Below, piece by piece: positions 1-6,896 of a stretch of DNA of 8,958 bases; positions within the stretch are counted from its first letter, which is position 1; every line of letters begins with the position of its first letter. The position numbers and the translations under genes are program-made. Where the stretch lies: positions 1 to 8,958 of the forward strand of contig URYE01000088.1 in NCBI GenBank assembly GCA_900551945.1, in the 5' to 3' direction. Origin of the DNA: an uncultured Eubacterium sp. (GTDB taxonomy: Bacteria; Bacillota; Clostridia; Lachnospirales; Lachnospiraceae). The notes beneath the pieces are model-generated. The model ran no database searches. It was not told the DNA's origin and worked only from the letters and a program-made list of their open reading frames with translations.

Positions 1-4
1 CAAA

Positions 5-43
5 GGCGTGTAACCATAGTAATAAGGTTACACGTCTTTTTTT
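5..43 (+). terminator. Rho-independent terminator of an upstream gene
   Basis: An 11-bp stem (5-15 with 26-36, one G-T wobble) closes a 10-nt loop and is followed at once by seven T residues (37-43). This is the standard intrinsic terminator form. The gene it ends lies left of the window, so the ammonium channel gene that follows is probably transcribed separately. Confidence 0.9.
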
Positions 44-83
44 CTATTTAAGATATATTTAAGCGCAAAATATGTCCGATTTA

Positions 84-112
84 TTCAACTATTGTATATG
101 TTAGCATATAAA
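84..112 (+). promoter_or_regulatory. Weak candidate promoter for amt, with an inverted repeat over the -10
   Basis: TATAAA at 107-112 is a reasonable -10, but the hexamer 17 nt upstream (TTCAAC, 84-89) is a poor -35, so an activator or a different start point is possible. A short inverted repeat, TATATG-TTAG-CATATA (95-110), overlaps the -10 and could be an operator. The remaining leader to 227 is A/G-rich, with AAATGTAAA repeated at 181-189 and 194-202, and shows no recognisable riboswitch. No canonical GlnR site was found. Confidence 0.3.
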
Positions 113-227
113 AAGTGAGAATTAAAATTTTAGTACAAGAAATTGTAATAAAAATAACTCACAAGAAATAATAATAAGAGAAATGTAAAAAGAAAATGTA
201 AAGAAAAGAAGCAGGGAGGAATAGGTT

Positions 228-1973
228 ATGGAATTTTCAGCAGTAAATACAGCCTGGGTGCTTATTGCAGCGGCATTAGTATTCTTTATGCAGGCAGGAT
301 TTTGCATATTGGAGTCAGGTCTTACTAGAGCAAAAAATGCGGGTAACATTATTATGAAGAACTTAATGGACTTTTGTATTGGTACACCAATATTTTGGTT
401 TGTAGGTTTTGGTATTATGTTTGGTTCAGCAAATGCAATTTTTGGTGGAATTGATATTTTCACAAACGGAGATTATTCATCAATATTGCCAGATGGTGTT
501 CCATTTTATGCTTACTTTATATTCCAGACAGTGTTCTGTGCAACAGCAGCAACAATAGTATCTGGAGCGATGGCAGAAAGAACTGATTTTAAAGCATATT
601 GTATATATAGTGCAATAATATCATTATTTGTATATCCTGTATCAGGTCACTGGATATGGGGTGGTGGCTGGTTAGCCGAGCTTGGTTTCCACGATTTCGC
701 AGGTTCAGCAGCAGTACATATGGTTGGTGGTTGTGCCGCTTTAATAGGTGCAGCAGTACTTGGACCTCGTATTGGTAAGTATGATAAAAATGGTAAGCCA
801 CGAGCAATTTTAGGTCACAACTTAACAATGGCAGCACTTGGAGTATTTATTCTTTGGTTCTGTTGGTTTGGTTTTAACGGTGGTTCAACAGTTGCTATGG
901 AAGGTTATACAACAGCCGCAGATGGTTCAGATATGTTCTTTGGAACATTAACAGGTATGGTATTTTCAACTACTAATATGGCAGCAGCCATAGCTACAGT
1001 TACAACAATGATATTTACTTGGATAAGATATAAAAAGCCAGATGTATCAATGTCACTTAATGGTACACTTGCAGGTCTTGTTATGGTAACAGCAAGTACA
1101 GATTGTATTGATATGTATGGTGCAGCTATTGAAGGTATTATCGCAGGTATTGCAGTAGTATTAGTAATTGAACTTATTGACAAAGTATTTAAGATTGATG
1201 ACCCAGTTGGTGCAGTTGGTGTTCATTTTGCAAATGGTCTTCTTGGAACTTTATGTGTAGGACTTTTCTCAACAGGTCAAGATGGCGTTGGTAAAGGACT
1301 TTTCTATGGCGGTGGCTTTAGACAGTTAGGAATACAGGCACTCGGTGTTGTTACAGTCTGTGCTTGGGTAGGAATTGTAATGTTTATTGTATTTGAAGTG
1401 CTTAAGCATACAATTGGTCTTAGAGTTCCTGCTGAAATAGAGCTTAAAGGTCTTGACTATGCTGAACATGGTCTTGCAAGTGCTTATGCAGGATTTGAAT
1501 TTACTGCTAATGATTTAACAATTTCTTCTGATGATGTTATAGAAAGTTTTGGTACAGAAAGTGTTGAAAATGCAATTCCAGCCGTTGTTAAATCTTCTAA
1601 TGTCGCTGACGGTAAGAAGATTACTAAGGTCGAAATTCTTATGAAGCAGAATAAGTTTGAAAAGTTAAAGAGAGCAATGAATGATTTAGGAGTAACGGGT
1701 ATGACGGTTACACAGGTACTTGGTTGTGGTACACAAAAGGGCGCACCTGAATATTACAGAGGTGTTGAAGTAGATATGCAGCTTTTACCTAAGTGTCAAG
1801 TTGAAATGGTTATATCAAAAGTTCCAGTAGCTGATGTAATTGCAGCAGCAAGAAAGGCTCTTTACACAGGTCATATCGGTGATGGTAAGATTTTCGTATA
1901 TGATGTTGAAGATGTAATCAAAGTTCGTACAGGCGAAACAGGGTATGACGCTTTGCAGGGAAATGACGACTAA
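228..1973 (+). CDS. amt: Ammonium transporter with fused C-terminal P-II (GlnB/GlnK) domain
   Basis: This 581-aa inner-membrane protein joins an Amt/Mep/Rh ammonium channel (about residues 5-400) to a nitrogen-regulatory P-II domain (about 466-576). The channel shows the twin pore histidines H164 (AAVHMVGG) and H333 (GVHFANG), likely Phe-gate residues F103 and F216 (WFGFN), and W144 in HWIWGGG, the vestibule tryptophan equivalent. The conserved cytoplasmic tail (GLRVP...GLD..EHG) leads into an acidic linker of about 45 residues. The P-II part keeps the GVTGMTVT core, Q503-K504-G505, the T-loop YYRG and the C-terminal IGDGKIFV...RTGE. The residue matching the uridylylated Tyr51 of E. coli GlnB is Val515, so control by uridylylation at that position is excluded. 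Known P-II proteins bind ATP/ADP and 2-oxoglutarate and plug Amt pores; here I infer the plug is tethered. The start is fixed by GGGAGGA at 214-220. Confidence 0.96.
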   Translation: MEFSAVNTAWVLIAAALVFFMQAGFCILESGLTRAKNAGNIIMKNLMDFCIGTPIFWFVGFGIMFGSANAIFGGIDIFTNGDYSSILPDGVPFYAYFIFQTVFCATAATIVSGAMAERTDFKAYCIYSAIISLFVYPVSGHWIWGGGWLAELGFHDFAGSAAVHMVGGCAALIGAAVLGPRIGKYDKNGKPRAILGHNLTMAALGVFILWFCWFGFNGGSTVAMEGYTTAADGSDMFFGTLTGMVFSTTNMAAAIATVTTMIFTWIRYKKPDVSMSLNGTLAGLVMVTASTDCIDMYGAAIEGIIAGIAVVLVIELIDKVFKIDDPVGAVGVHFANGLLGTLCVGLFSTGQDGVGKGLFYGGGFRQLGIQALGVVTVCAWVGIVMFIVFEVLKHTIGLRVPAEIELKGLDYAEHGLASAYAGFEFTANDLTISSDDVIESFGTESVENAIPAVVKSSNVADGKKITKVEILMKQNKFEKLKRAMNDLGVTGMTVTQVLGCGTQKGAPEYYRGVEVDMQLLPKCQVEMVISKVPVADVIAAARKALYTGHIGDGKIFVYDVEDVIKVRTGETGYDALQGNDD

Positions 1974-1995
1974 TATAAAATAAATAATAATATAT

Positions 1996-2039
1996 AGATA
2001 AACAGGGTGACTATAAGAAAATAGTTGCCCTGTTTATCT
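1996..2039 (+). terminator. Long hairpin after amt, probable terminator
   Basis: A 19-bp stem pairs 1996-2014 with 2021-2039 around a 6-nt loop, with two G-T wobbles and no mismatch. It begins 22 nt after the amt stop codon. The T-tract is poor: the sequence continues TATGCTGTTTT, so the hairpin may end transcription inefficiently or may mainly protect the mRNA 3' end. Confidence 0.65.
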
Positions 2040-2100
2040 TATGCTGTTTTAAGAAAATATTAAAACAAAATATAAATATAAAGATAATTTCAACAAAATG

Positions 2101-2120
2101 ATACAAATTAATACAAATTA
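2101..2120 (+). repeat. Two tandem copies of a 10-bp direct repeat next to the -35 box
   Basis: ATACAAATTA occurs twice head to tail (2101-2110 and 2111-2120), ending one base before the -35 hexamer at 2122. One helical turn of spacing at this place suits an activator site or an AT-rich UP element. No known regulator is recognised from the motif, and chance is possible in DNA this rich in A and T. Confidence 0.5.
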
Positions 2121-2121
2121 A

Positions 2122-2151
2122 TTGAGAATATAATAAAGTTTATGATATAAT
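2122..2151 (+). promoter_or_regulatory. Sigma-A promoter of the lipoprotein-chemoreceptor unit
   Basis: TTGAGA (2122-2127) and a perfect TATAAT (2146-2151) are 18 nt apart, and TG at 2143-2144 makes an extended -10. Transcription should start near 2158, giving a leader of about 78 nt. The leader holds a 10-bp palindrome, AGCAATTGCT (2188-2197), and a short direct repeat AGTTAG (2205-2210, 2213-2218), but no clear riboswitch or terminator. Confidence 0.75.
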
Positions 2152-2235
2152 TTTTAAAGTAAAAAGTTGGTGGCAAATAACGTAATAAGCAATTGCTAAT
2201 AAGAAGTTAGCTAGTTAGAAAGGAGCGTGTAAAGT

Positions 2236-3423
2236 ATGACATTAAAAAGAATTACAAAAGCATTTGCAATAATTGTTGCCTGTATGATGTTAGTAGCTTG
2301 TACAAATAATACGCAGTTAGACGACTATGCAGTAAATACAAAGTCAGATGTATCAAGCTCTAAAAGTAAAGATGATACAAGTAGCTCAAAAGGAATTTCA
2401 AAGGATAAAATTAAAGTAGGAGTTTTACATCTTTCTGACCCGGAAGAAGGAAGTGGATATACATATACACATGATATAGGAATACAAGGAATGAAACAGA
2501 ATTTGGGGCTTTCTGATGAACAGATTGTAAGAAAGAATAATGTAAGTGATAGTGATGATGAAGAAATTAAAAAAGCTATAAAGGATTGTATTGATGAGGG
2601 TTGCAATATCATTTTCACTACAAGTTGGGGCTATATGAATGTCACAGCGCAGATGGCAGAAGAATATCCCAATGTATATTTTTCACATGGTACAGGTTAT
2701 ATGAGTAATGGTAAGAATTTTAATAATTACTTTGGAAGAATGTATCAAGCAAGGTATTTAAGTGGTATTGTTGCAGGTATGAATACAAAAACTAATAAAA
2801 TAGGCTATGTGGCAGCTATGGGTACGGACAATTCAGAAGTTACAAGCGGAATAGACGCATTTGCACTTGGAATATATTCAGTTAATCCACAGGCTCAAGT
2901 CTATGTAAAGGTAACTAATAGCTGGTATGCACCACAAAAGGAAGAAGAAGCCGCAAAACAACTTCTCGATATGGATTGTGATGTTATAGCACAGCACTGT
3001 GATACGTCTTATCCACAGACATTAGCGCAGGAAAGAGGCGTATACAGTATTGGGTACAATTCTGATATGAGTAAAAATGCTCCCGAAGCATGTCTTTGTA
3101 GTGTTGTTTGGAATTGGAGTGCATATTATACAACTGCCGTTCAAAGTATAATAGACGGAACTTGGGATGGAAGTAATTATTATGGTGGAATGAGTGAAAA
3201 TCTTGTAAATGTTACTTCTGTAGCCAATTTTGCGACAGCAGGAACACAAGAAAAAGTTAATGAAGCAAAACAACAGATACTTACAGGGAAAAATGGAGTA
3301 TTTGATGGAGCTATAGAAACTAATACGGGAGAAATAATTGGTACAGCAGGAAGTACACTTGATGACGCAACAATCACAGGTGCAATGAATTGGTATTTTA
3401 AGACTGTAAATGTTGTTGAATGA
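2236..3423 (+). CDS. BMP-family (PnrA-like) substrate-binding lipoprotein
   Basis: This 395-aa protein starts with a lipoprotein signal: positive MTLKR, a hydrophobic core, and lipobox L19-V-A-C22, so the mature protein should be lipid-anchored at Cys22 on the outer face of the membrane. A Ser/Lys/Asp-rich tether (about 23-56) precedes a type-1 periplasmic-binding fold of the BMP family (about 58-395). Visible family features are KVGVLHLSDPEEGSGYTY, FTTSWGYM (128-134), YVAAMG (191-196), GYNSDMS (273-279) and VVWNWSAYYT (290-299). Characterised relatives bind purine nucleosides or related purines; the ligand here is unknown. No ABC ATPase or permease gene lies beside it. Instead a chemoreceptor gene follows after 41 nt without a terminator, so the two are probably cotranscribed and the lipoprotein may present ligand to that receptor. 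The ATG is supported by AAGGAG at about 2220-2225. Confidence 0.9.
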   Translation: MTLKRITKAFAIIVACMMLVACTNNTQLDDYAVNTKSDVSSSKSKDDTSSSKGISKDKIKVGVLHLSDPEEGSGYTYTHDIGIQGMKQNLGLSDEQIVRKNNVSDSDDEEIKKAIKDCIDEGCNIIFTTSWGYMNVTAQMAEEYPNVYFSHGTGYMSNGKNFNNYFGRMYQARYLSGIVAGMNTKTNKIGYVAAMGTDNSEVTSGIDAFALGIYSVNPQAQVYVKVTNSWYAPQKEEEAAKQLLDMDCDVIAQHCDTSYPQTLAQERGVYSIGYNSDMSKNAPEACLCSVVWNWSAYYTTAVQSIIDGTWDGSNYYGGMSENLVNVTSVANFATAGTQEKVNEAKQQILTGKNGVFDGAIETNTGEIIGTAGSTLDDATITGAMNWYFKTVNVVE

Positions 3424-3464
3424 TTTATTGTATATAAGGATAAATTGAAATGAGGTGACTTAAT

Positions 3465-5162
3465 ATGAGTATTAGAAAGAAAATATTATTAATTGCAATA
3501 GCTCCTGTATTGATTTTAGGGATACTATCAATTATATTTACCTTTACAATTATGAAAAATACGATGATGAATGAAATTGAAGAAGCCTTAAGGGGCACAG
3601 CGGCAGCAACCCTTGCGGCGTATGACCAAAACACTGGTGATTATTTAAAGGCTTCCAATGGAGATATATGGAAAGGAAGTTATAATATTTCAAAGTCAGA
3701 AAGTCTTGTTGACAGAATTAAAGAAAATACAGGCATGGACGTAACATTTTTTTATGGAAGTGAACGTATAATGACTTCCGCAGTTGACAGCAATGGAGAT
3801 AGAATACTTGATTCAGTTGCAGGAGATGTAATAGTTGAAAATGTACTTAATAGCGGTAACAATTACTTTAGCAAAGCTGTATCAATTGATGGCACATTAA
3901 ATTATGGATATTATATGCCCGTTTATCAAAACGGGAGTAGTGACATAGTTGGAATGGTGTTTGTCGGAACTGACAAAGAAGAAAAAGACGCTGTTATAAG
4001 AAATATTATGATGATTATAGGAGCATCTGTATGTATTGTTATGGCGGTATGTGCAGGTATAGCAATAAAAATGTCGTCTTCTTTAAGTAAGGATATTAAG
4101 ATAAGTATTGACGTAGTAAAAGAAGTGGCAGGTGGTAATCTTGATATTTGGGTTGATGACAGATTAATGAAAAAGAAAGACGAAGTAGGTGAGCTTTCAA
4201 AAATTACAGTTACACTTAGAGATACAATGAAGTCAGTAATTAAAGATATTTCTTCAAATGCTAAGACTATTCTTGAAGCAGGAAATAATCTAAAAGAAGT
4301 TGCAGATAAGACTAGTGTGACGATGGAAGAAGTAAGGTCAGCCGTTGCTATAGTAACACAAAATTCAGGCGAGCAGGCGCAACATTCAAAGAATACGTCA
4401 GAATATATGAAGGTTATGGGAAATGATATTACAGAAACATCTGACGAAGTAGAGTTACTTAGCAATAATGCCCTTTCAATGCAACAATCAGGAAAGCAGG
4501 CACAAGAAACACTTTTTAAGCTTTGCACAATTAACAAAGATGTGGAAAATATAATAAATGAAGTGCAGACACAGACAGAACAGACAAATACTTCTATACA
4601 AGAAATACGCAGTACAACCGAGTTAATATCTTCAATAGCAGAACAGACTAACATGTTAAGCCTTAATGCTTCTATTGAAGCGGCAAGAGCTGGTGAGAGT
4701 GGCAGAGGCTTTGCTGTTGTAGCAGAGCAAATTAAAAAGCTTGCTGATGAGTCAAAGACTTCAAGTAAAGAGATTGATAAGACTTCTAAGGAGCTTATAG
4801 AAGCTTCTCAAAAGTCAGTCGAAGTTATGAAGCAAATGCAAGCTATAATTACAAGTCAAAGTGAAAGTATGAATGAAACACAAAATGTAGTTGAAAGTGT
4901 GCTAAATGCGATAGAAAGCTCTATGGATAGTATAGGACTTATAAAGACAAAGGCTAAGAAACTTGAAAATTCCAGAAATGAAGTTATACAAGCTGTTAGT
5001 CAGCTTTCGGAAACATCACAACACAATGTAGAAGAAACTATAAAGACGCATGATGAAACCGTTGAAGTAGCAGATACATTTAAAGATGTAGCACAAAGCG
5101 CAAAAAGACTACAACAGATTGCAGGACAACTTGCAGATAGTGTGGATTATTTTAAGATATAA
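3465..5162 (+). CDS. Methyl-accepting chemotaxis protein with a single-Cache sensor domain
   Basis: The 565-aa receptor has a first membrane helix (about 7-29), an extracytoplasmic domain (about 30-178), a second helix (about 180-203), a HAMP region (about 204-258) and a long coiled-coil signalling domain. The sensor resembles the sCache_3 type: [17 protein letters not shown] (89-105), then NYGYYMPV (146-153) and the closing [10 protein letters not shown] (161-170). The kinase-contacting hairpin tip is intact around [21 protein letters not shown] (391-411), followed by [18 protein letters not shown]. It should form dimers that control CheA through CheW and thereby flagellar rotation. No CheR-docking pentapeptide is seen at the C-terminus, which ends DYFKI. 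Known sCache_3 receptors bind small organic acids, but the ligand here cannot be read from sequence. GAGGTGA at 3452-3458 supports the ATG. It is the downstream gene of a pair with the BMP lipoprotein. Confidence 0.94.
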   Translation: MSIRKKILLIAIAPVLILGILSIIFTFTIMKNTMMNEIEEALRGTAAATLAAYDQNTGDYLKASNGDIWKGSYNISKSESLVDRIKENTGMDVTFFYGSERIMTSAVDSNGDRILDSVAGDVIVENVLNSGNNYFSKAVSIDGTLNYGYYMPVYQNGSSDIVGMVFVGTDKEEKDAVIRNIMMIIGASVCIVMAVCAGIAIKMSSSLSKDIKISIDVVKEVAGGNLDIWVDDRLMKKKDEVGELSKITVTLRDTMKSVIKDISSNAKTILEAGNNLKEVADKTSVTMEEVRSAVAIVTQNSGEQAQHSKNTSEYMKVMGNDITETSDEVELLSNNALSMQQSGKQAQETLFKLCTINKDVENIINEVQTQTEQTNTSIQEIRSTTELISSIAEQTNMLSLNASIEAARAGESGRGFAVVAEQIKKLADESKTSSKEIDKTSKELIEASQKSVEVMKQMQAIITSQSESMNETQNVVESVLNAIESSMDSIGLIKTKAKKLENSRNEVIQAVSQLSETSQHNVEETIKTHDETVEVADTFKDVAQSAKRLQQIAGQLADSVDYFKI

Positions 5163-5199
5163 GCTATTTATAATAAACAAATGGTCTTTATTTATGTAA

Positions 5200-5244
5200 A
5201 CAACAAGTCAAAGTCTGTATTTGTATAAGACTTTGACTTGTTGT
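5200..5244 (+). terminator. Perfect 17-bp hairpin after the chemoreceptor gene
   Basis: Positions 5200-5216 pair without mismatch with 5228-5244 around an 11-nt loop, 37 nt beyond the stop codon. No T-tract follows on either strand (the + strand continues GATAACTTGAAAAAA), so it is not a textbook intrinsic terminator. It may be a weak terminator or a 3'-end stabiliser for the lipoprotein-receptor mRNA. Confidence 0.5.
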
Positions 5245-5259
5245 GATAACTTGAAAAAA

Positions 5260-5288
5260 TTGCAAAGTGTGTTTTATGGTTTTATAAA
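5260..5288 (+). promoter_or_regulatory. Candidate sigma-A promoter for fprA
   Basis: TTGCAA (5260-5265) and TATAAA (5283-5288) are exactly 17 nt apart. The start point would be near 5295, which leaves an unusually long leader of about 255 nt before the fprA ATG. I saw no equally good promoter closer to the gene. Confidence 0.6.
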
Positions 5289-5307
5289 AATAGTAATGAT
5301 TACTATT
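5289..5307 (+). promoter_or_regulatory. Fur/PerR-type operator over the predicted fprA start point
   Basis: AATAGTAAT-G-ATTACTATT is a perfect 9-1-9 palindrome. Its inner 15 bases have the 7-1-7 layout of Fur-family boxes and agree with the PerR consensus TTATAATNATTATAA, and equally with the Fur consensus, at 10 of 14 positions. It begins right after the -10 hexamer, a position expected to block transcription when a repressor is bound. FprA genes of clostridia are known members of PerR regulons, so PerR is the first candidate; Fur or Zur cannot be excluded. Confidence 0.55.
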
Positions 5308-5326
5308 GCTATTTTAAGTATAAAGT

Positions 5327-5380
5327 GTTAATATAAGACAAATAGTCAAACAAAGCTTTAAAATTTGTTTTGATATTAAC
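5327..5380 (+). repeat. Imperfect inverted repeat in the fprA leader
   Basis: Arms 5327-5343 and 5363-5380 pair with one mismatch and one bulged base, enclosing a 19-nt loop that includes most of the palindrome AAAGCTTT (5352-5359). It is AT-rich and hence of modest stability. It falls in the predicted untranslated leader of fprA and matches no riboswitch class I know. Confidence 0.45.
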
Positions 5381-5539
5381 TTTTAACACCATTATTATTA
5401 CATTTTATAGAAAAATTTGTCATGTGCAATAAAAATGATAAGTTATTTGATAGTGTTAAAAGCTAGTAATTATTTATTAGAATATTATTGAATTGAGAAT
5501 ACGATAATTATTAATAAAAATGTTAATAGTTAAGAAAAT

Positions 5540-5545
5540 GGAGGA
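5540..5545 (+). promoter_or_regulatory. Ribosome binding site that sets the fprA start
   Basis: GGAGGA lies 6 nt before the ATG at 5552. The in-frame TTG at 5546 directly abuts this site, so it cannot be the start; the protein begins MSTFKISD. Confidence 0.85.
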
Positions 5546-5551
5546 TTGAGT

Positions 5552-6742
5552 ATGAGTACATTTAAAATATCTGATTCTGTAATTTACGTTGGAGCTGATG
5601 ATAAGAAGCTTGATTTATTTGAAAGTCAATATAAAATTCCTGACGGAGTATCATATAATTCTTACGTTATTAAAGATGAAAAAATTGTTGTTATGGATAC
5701 AGTTGATAATCGTGCAACAGACCATTGGTTCGACAATTTGGAAGAAGCTTTTGACGGAAAAGCTCCAGATTATCTTGTGATTTCACACCTTGAGCCAGAC
5801 CATGCAGGAAATATTCAGAGATTTTTAAATAAATATCCTGACACTATAGTAGTAACAAATGCAAAGGCATTTGCAATGCTTCCACAGTTTTTTGATTTAC
5901 AGCTTGATGACAGTAAGAAGCTTGTTGTTAAAGAGGGCGATACATTAAACATTGGTAAGCACACACTTACATTTGTAATGGCACCAATGGTTCACTGGCC
6001 AGAAGTTATGGTGACTTATGAGCAGTCAGAAAAGATACTTTTTAGCGCAGATGGTTTTGGTAAGTTTGGCGCATTAAATGGACAGATTACTTATTGTGGC
6101 AATGATGATAAGGAATGGGCAGAAGAAGCTAGAAGATATTTTATTAACATTGTTGGAAAATATGGAACAAGTGTACAGGCTCTTTTAAAGAAAGCTTCAA
6201 CTCTTGATATAAAGACAATTGCTCCATTACATGGTCCAGTATTAACTGATAATTTAGGTTATTTTATAGATAAGTATATGACATGGAGTTCATATAAGCC
6301 AGAGCATAAGGGTACAGTTGTAGCTTATTCTTCAATTCATGGAAATACAGCCGTTGCTGCAAAAAAGATGGTTGAGATTATAAAAGACAATGGTGAAGAA
6401 AACGTTGAAGTATTTGACCTTTCAAGAGATGATATGGCACAGGCTGTAGCAAAAGCATTTGAATATGACAAGCTTGTACTTGCAGGAATTACTTATGATG
6501 GTGCGCTTATGCCTTGTATGGAAGATTATTTATATCATTTAAAGGTTAAGAATTTCCAGAGCAGAAAAGTTGCTATTATTGAAAATGGTACATGGGGTCC
6601 AGTGGCAGGTAACTTGATGAAAAAGTATCTTGAGGGTATGAAGGATATTAATATTTGTGCAAATGTTGTTACAATTAAGTCTGTTATGAATACTCAAAAT
6701 CAAGAACAGATGGCTGAACTTGCAAAAGAGTTGTTAAATTAA
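5552..6742 (+). CDS. fprA: A-type flavodiiron protein (O2/NO reductase)
   Basis: This 396-aa cytoplasmic enzyme has the minimal class-A layout: an N-terminal metallo-beta-lactamase-like diiron domain (about 1-250) and a C-terminal flavodoxin domain (about 254-394), with no rubredoxin or flavin-reductase extension. All diiron ligands are visible: H79-x-E81-x-D83-H84 (SHLEPDHAGN), H148 (MVHWPE), D167 (SADGFG) and H227 (LHGP). The FMN phosphate loop is SSIHGNTA (260-267). Family members reduce O2 to water or NO to N2O with electrons from reduced rubredoxin or related carriers, protecting anaerobes during brief air exposure. It appears to be monocistronic, between a non-coding interval and a palindromic element. 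The preferred start is ATG 5552; an in-frame TTG 6 nt upstream is rejected because it abuts the ribosome binding site. A Fur/PerR-like box upstream suggests control by peroxide, oxygen or iron. Confidence 0.96.
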   Translation: MSTFKISDSVIYVGADDKKLDLFESQYKIPDGVSYNSYVIKDEKIVVMDTVDNRATDHWFDNLEEAFDGKAPDYLVISHLEPDHAGNIQRFLNKYPDTIVVTNAKAFAMLPQFFDLQLDDSKKLVVKEGDTLNIGKHTLTFVMAPMVHWPEVMVTYEQSEKILFSADGFGKFGALNGQITYCGNDDKEWAEEARRYFINIVGKYGTSVQALLKKASTLDIKTIAPLHGPVLTDNLGYFIDKYMTWSSYKPEHKGTVVAYSSIHGNTAVAAKKMVEIIKDNGEENVEVFDLSRDDMAQAVAKAFEYDKLVLAGITYDGALMPCMEDYLYHLKVKNFQSRKVAIIENGTWGPVAGNLMKKYLEGMKDINICANVVTIKSVMNTQNQEQMAELAKELLN

Positions 6743-6840
6743 TATGTGTGTAGGAAAAATGATATGATATTTTATAGTTGATGAATAAATTCTAAGTAGT
6801 TCTAAGCTGTGCTGGAAAGTTTTTGAAGACGAACGTGAGC

Positions 6841-6871
6841 GCAATCAATGTGACATCGTGTCACTGATTGC
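6841..6871. repeat. Core hairpin 1 of the palindromic element
   Basis: GCAATCA (6841-6847) pairs with TGATTGC (6865-6871), and GTGACA (6850-6855) with TGTCAC (6859-6864), leaving a 2-nt bulge (6848-6849) and a 3-nt loop, TCG. The 8-mer TCACTGAT in its right arm recurs at 6897-6904, which would permit an alternative pairing. Confidence 0.75.
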
Positions 6872-6872
6872 T

Positions 6873-6896
6873 TGACCGCACGTCCATGTGCGGTCA
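6873..6896. repeat. Core hairpin 2 of the palindromic element
   Basis: TGACCGCAC (6873-6881) pairs perfectly with GTGCGGTCA (6888-6896) around the 6-nt loop GTCCAT. With two-thirds of its paired bases G or C, it is the most GC-rich structure in the intergenic DNA of the window and starts one base after hairpin 1. Confidence 0.8.

Noticed and set aside
144..163. GlnR-like site in the amt leader (TGTAA and TCACA)
   Set aside because: The half-sites are separated by 10 nt instead of the 7 of the known GlnR box, and the AT-rich context makes such partial matches common.
122..463. Antisense 113-aa open frame over the amt leader and 5' end
   Set aside because: It overlaps the confident amt coding region on the other strand and its product resembles no family.
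589..1183. Antisense open frames of 82 and 92 aa inside amt
   Set aside because: Both are shadows of the Amt membrane-domain coding sequence, with no ribosome site or homology that I can see.
2158..2235. Purine riboswitch ahead of the BMP lipoprotein gene
   Set aside because: The leader is short and AT-rich, with only a 10-bp palindrome; the three-way junction with conserved loops of a purine riboswitch is absent.
3926..4654. Antisense 242-aa open frame over the chemoreceptor gene
   Set aside because: It lies wholly within a clear chemoreceptor coding region, has no recognisable domain, and is a by-product of that gene's codon pattern.
5423..5467. 14-codon ORF in the fprA leader
   Set aside because: No ribosome binding site precedes its ATG and the peptide has no notable property.
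5546..5551. TTG start giving a 398-aa FprA
   Set aside because: The TTG directly abuts the GGAGGA ribosome site; the ATG at 5552 has correct spacing and gives a start typical of the family.
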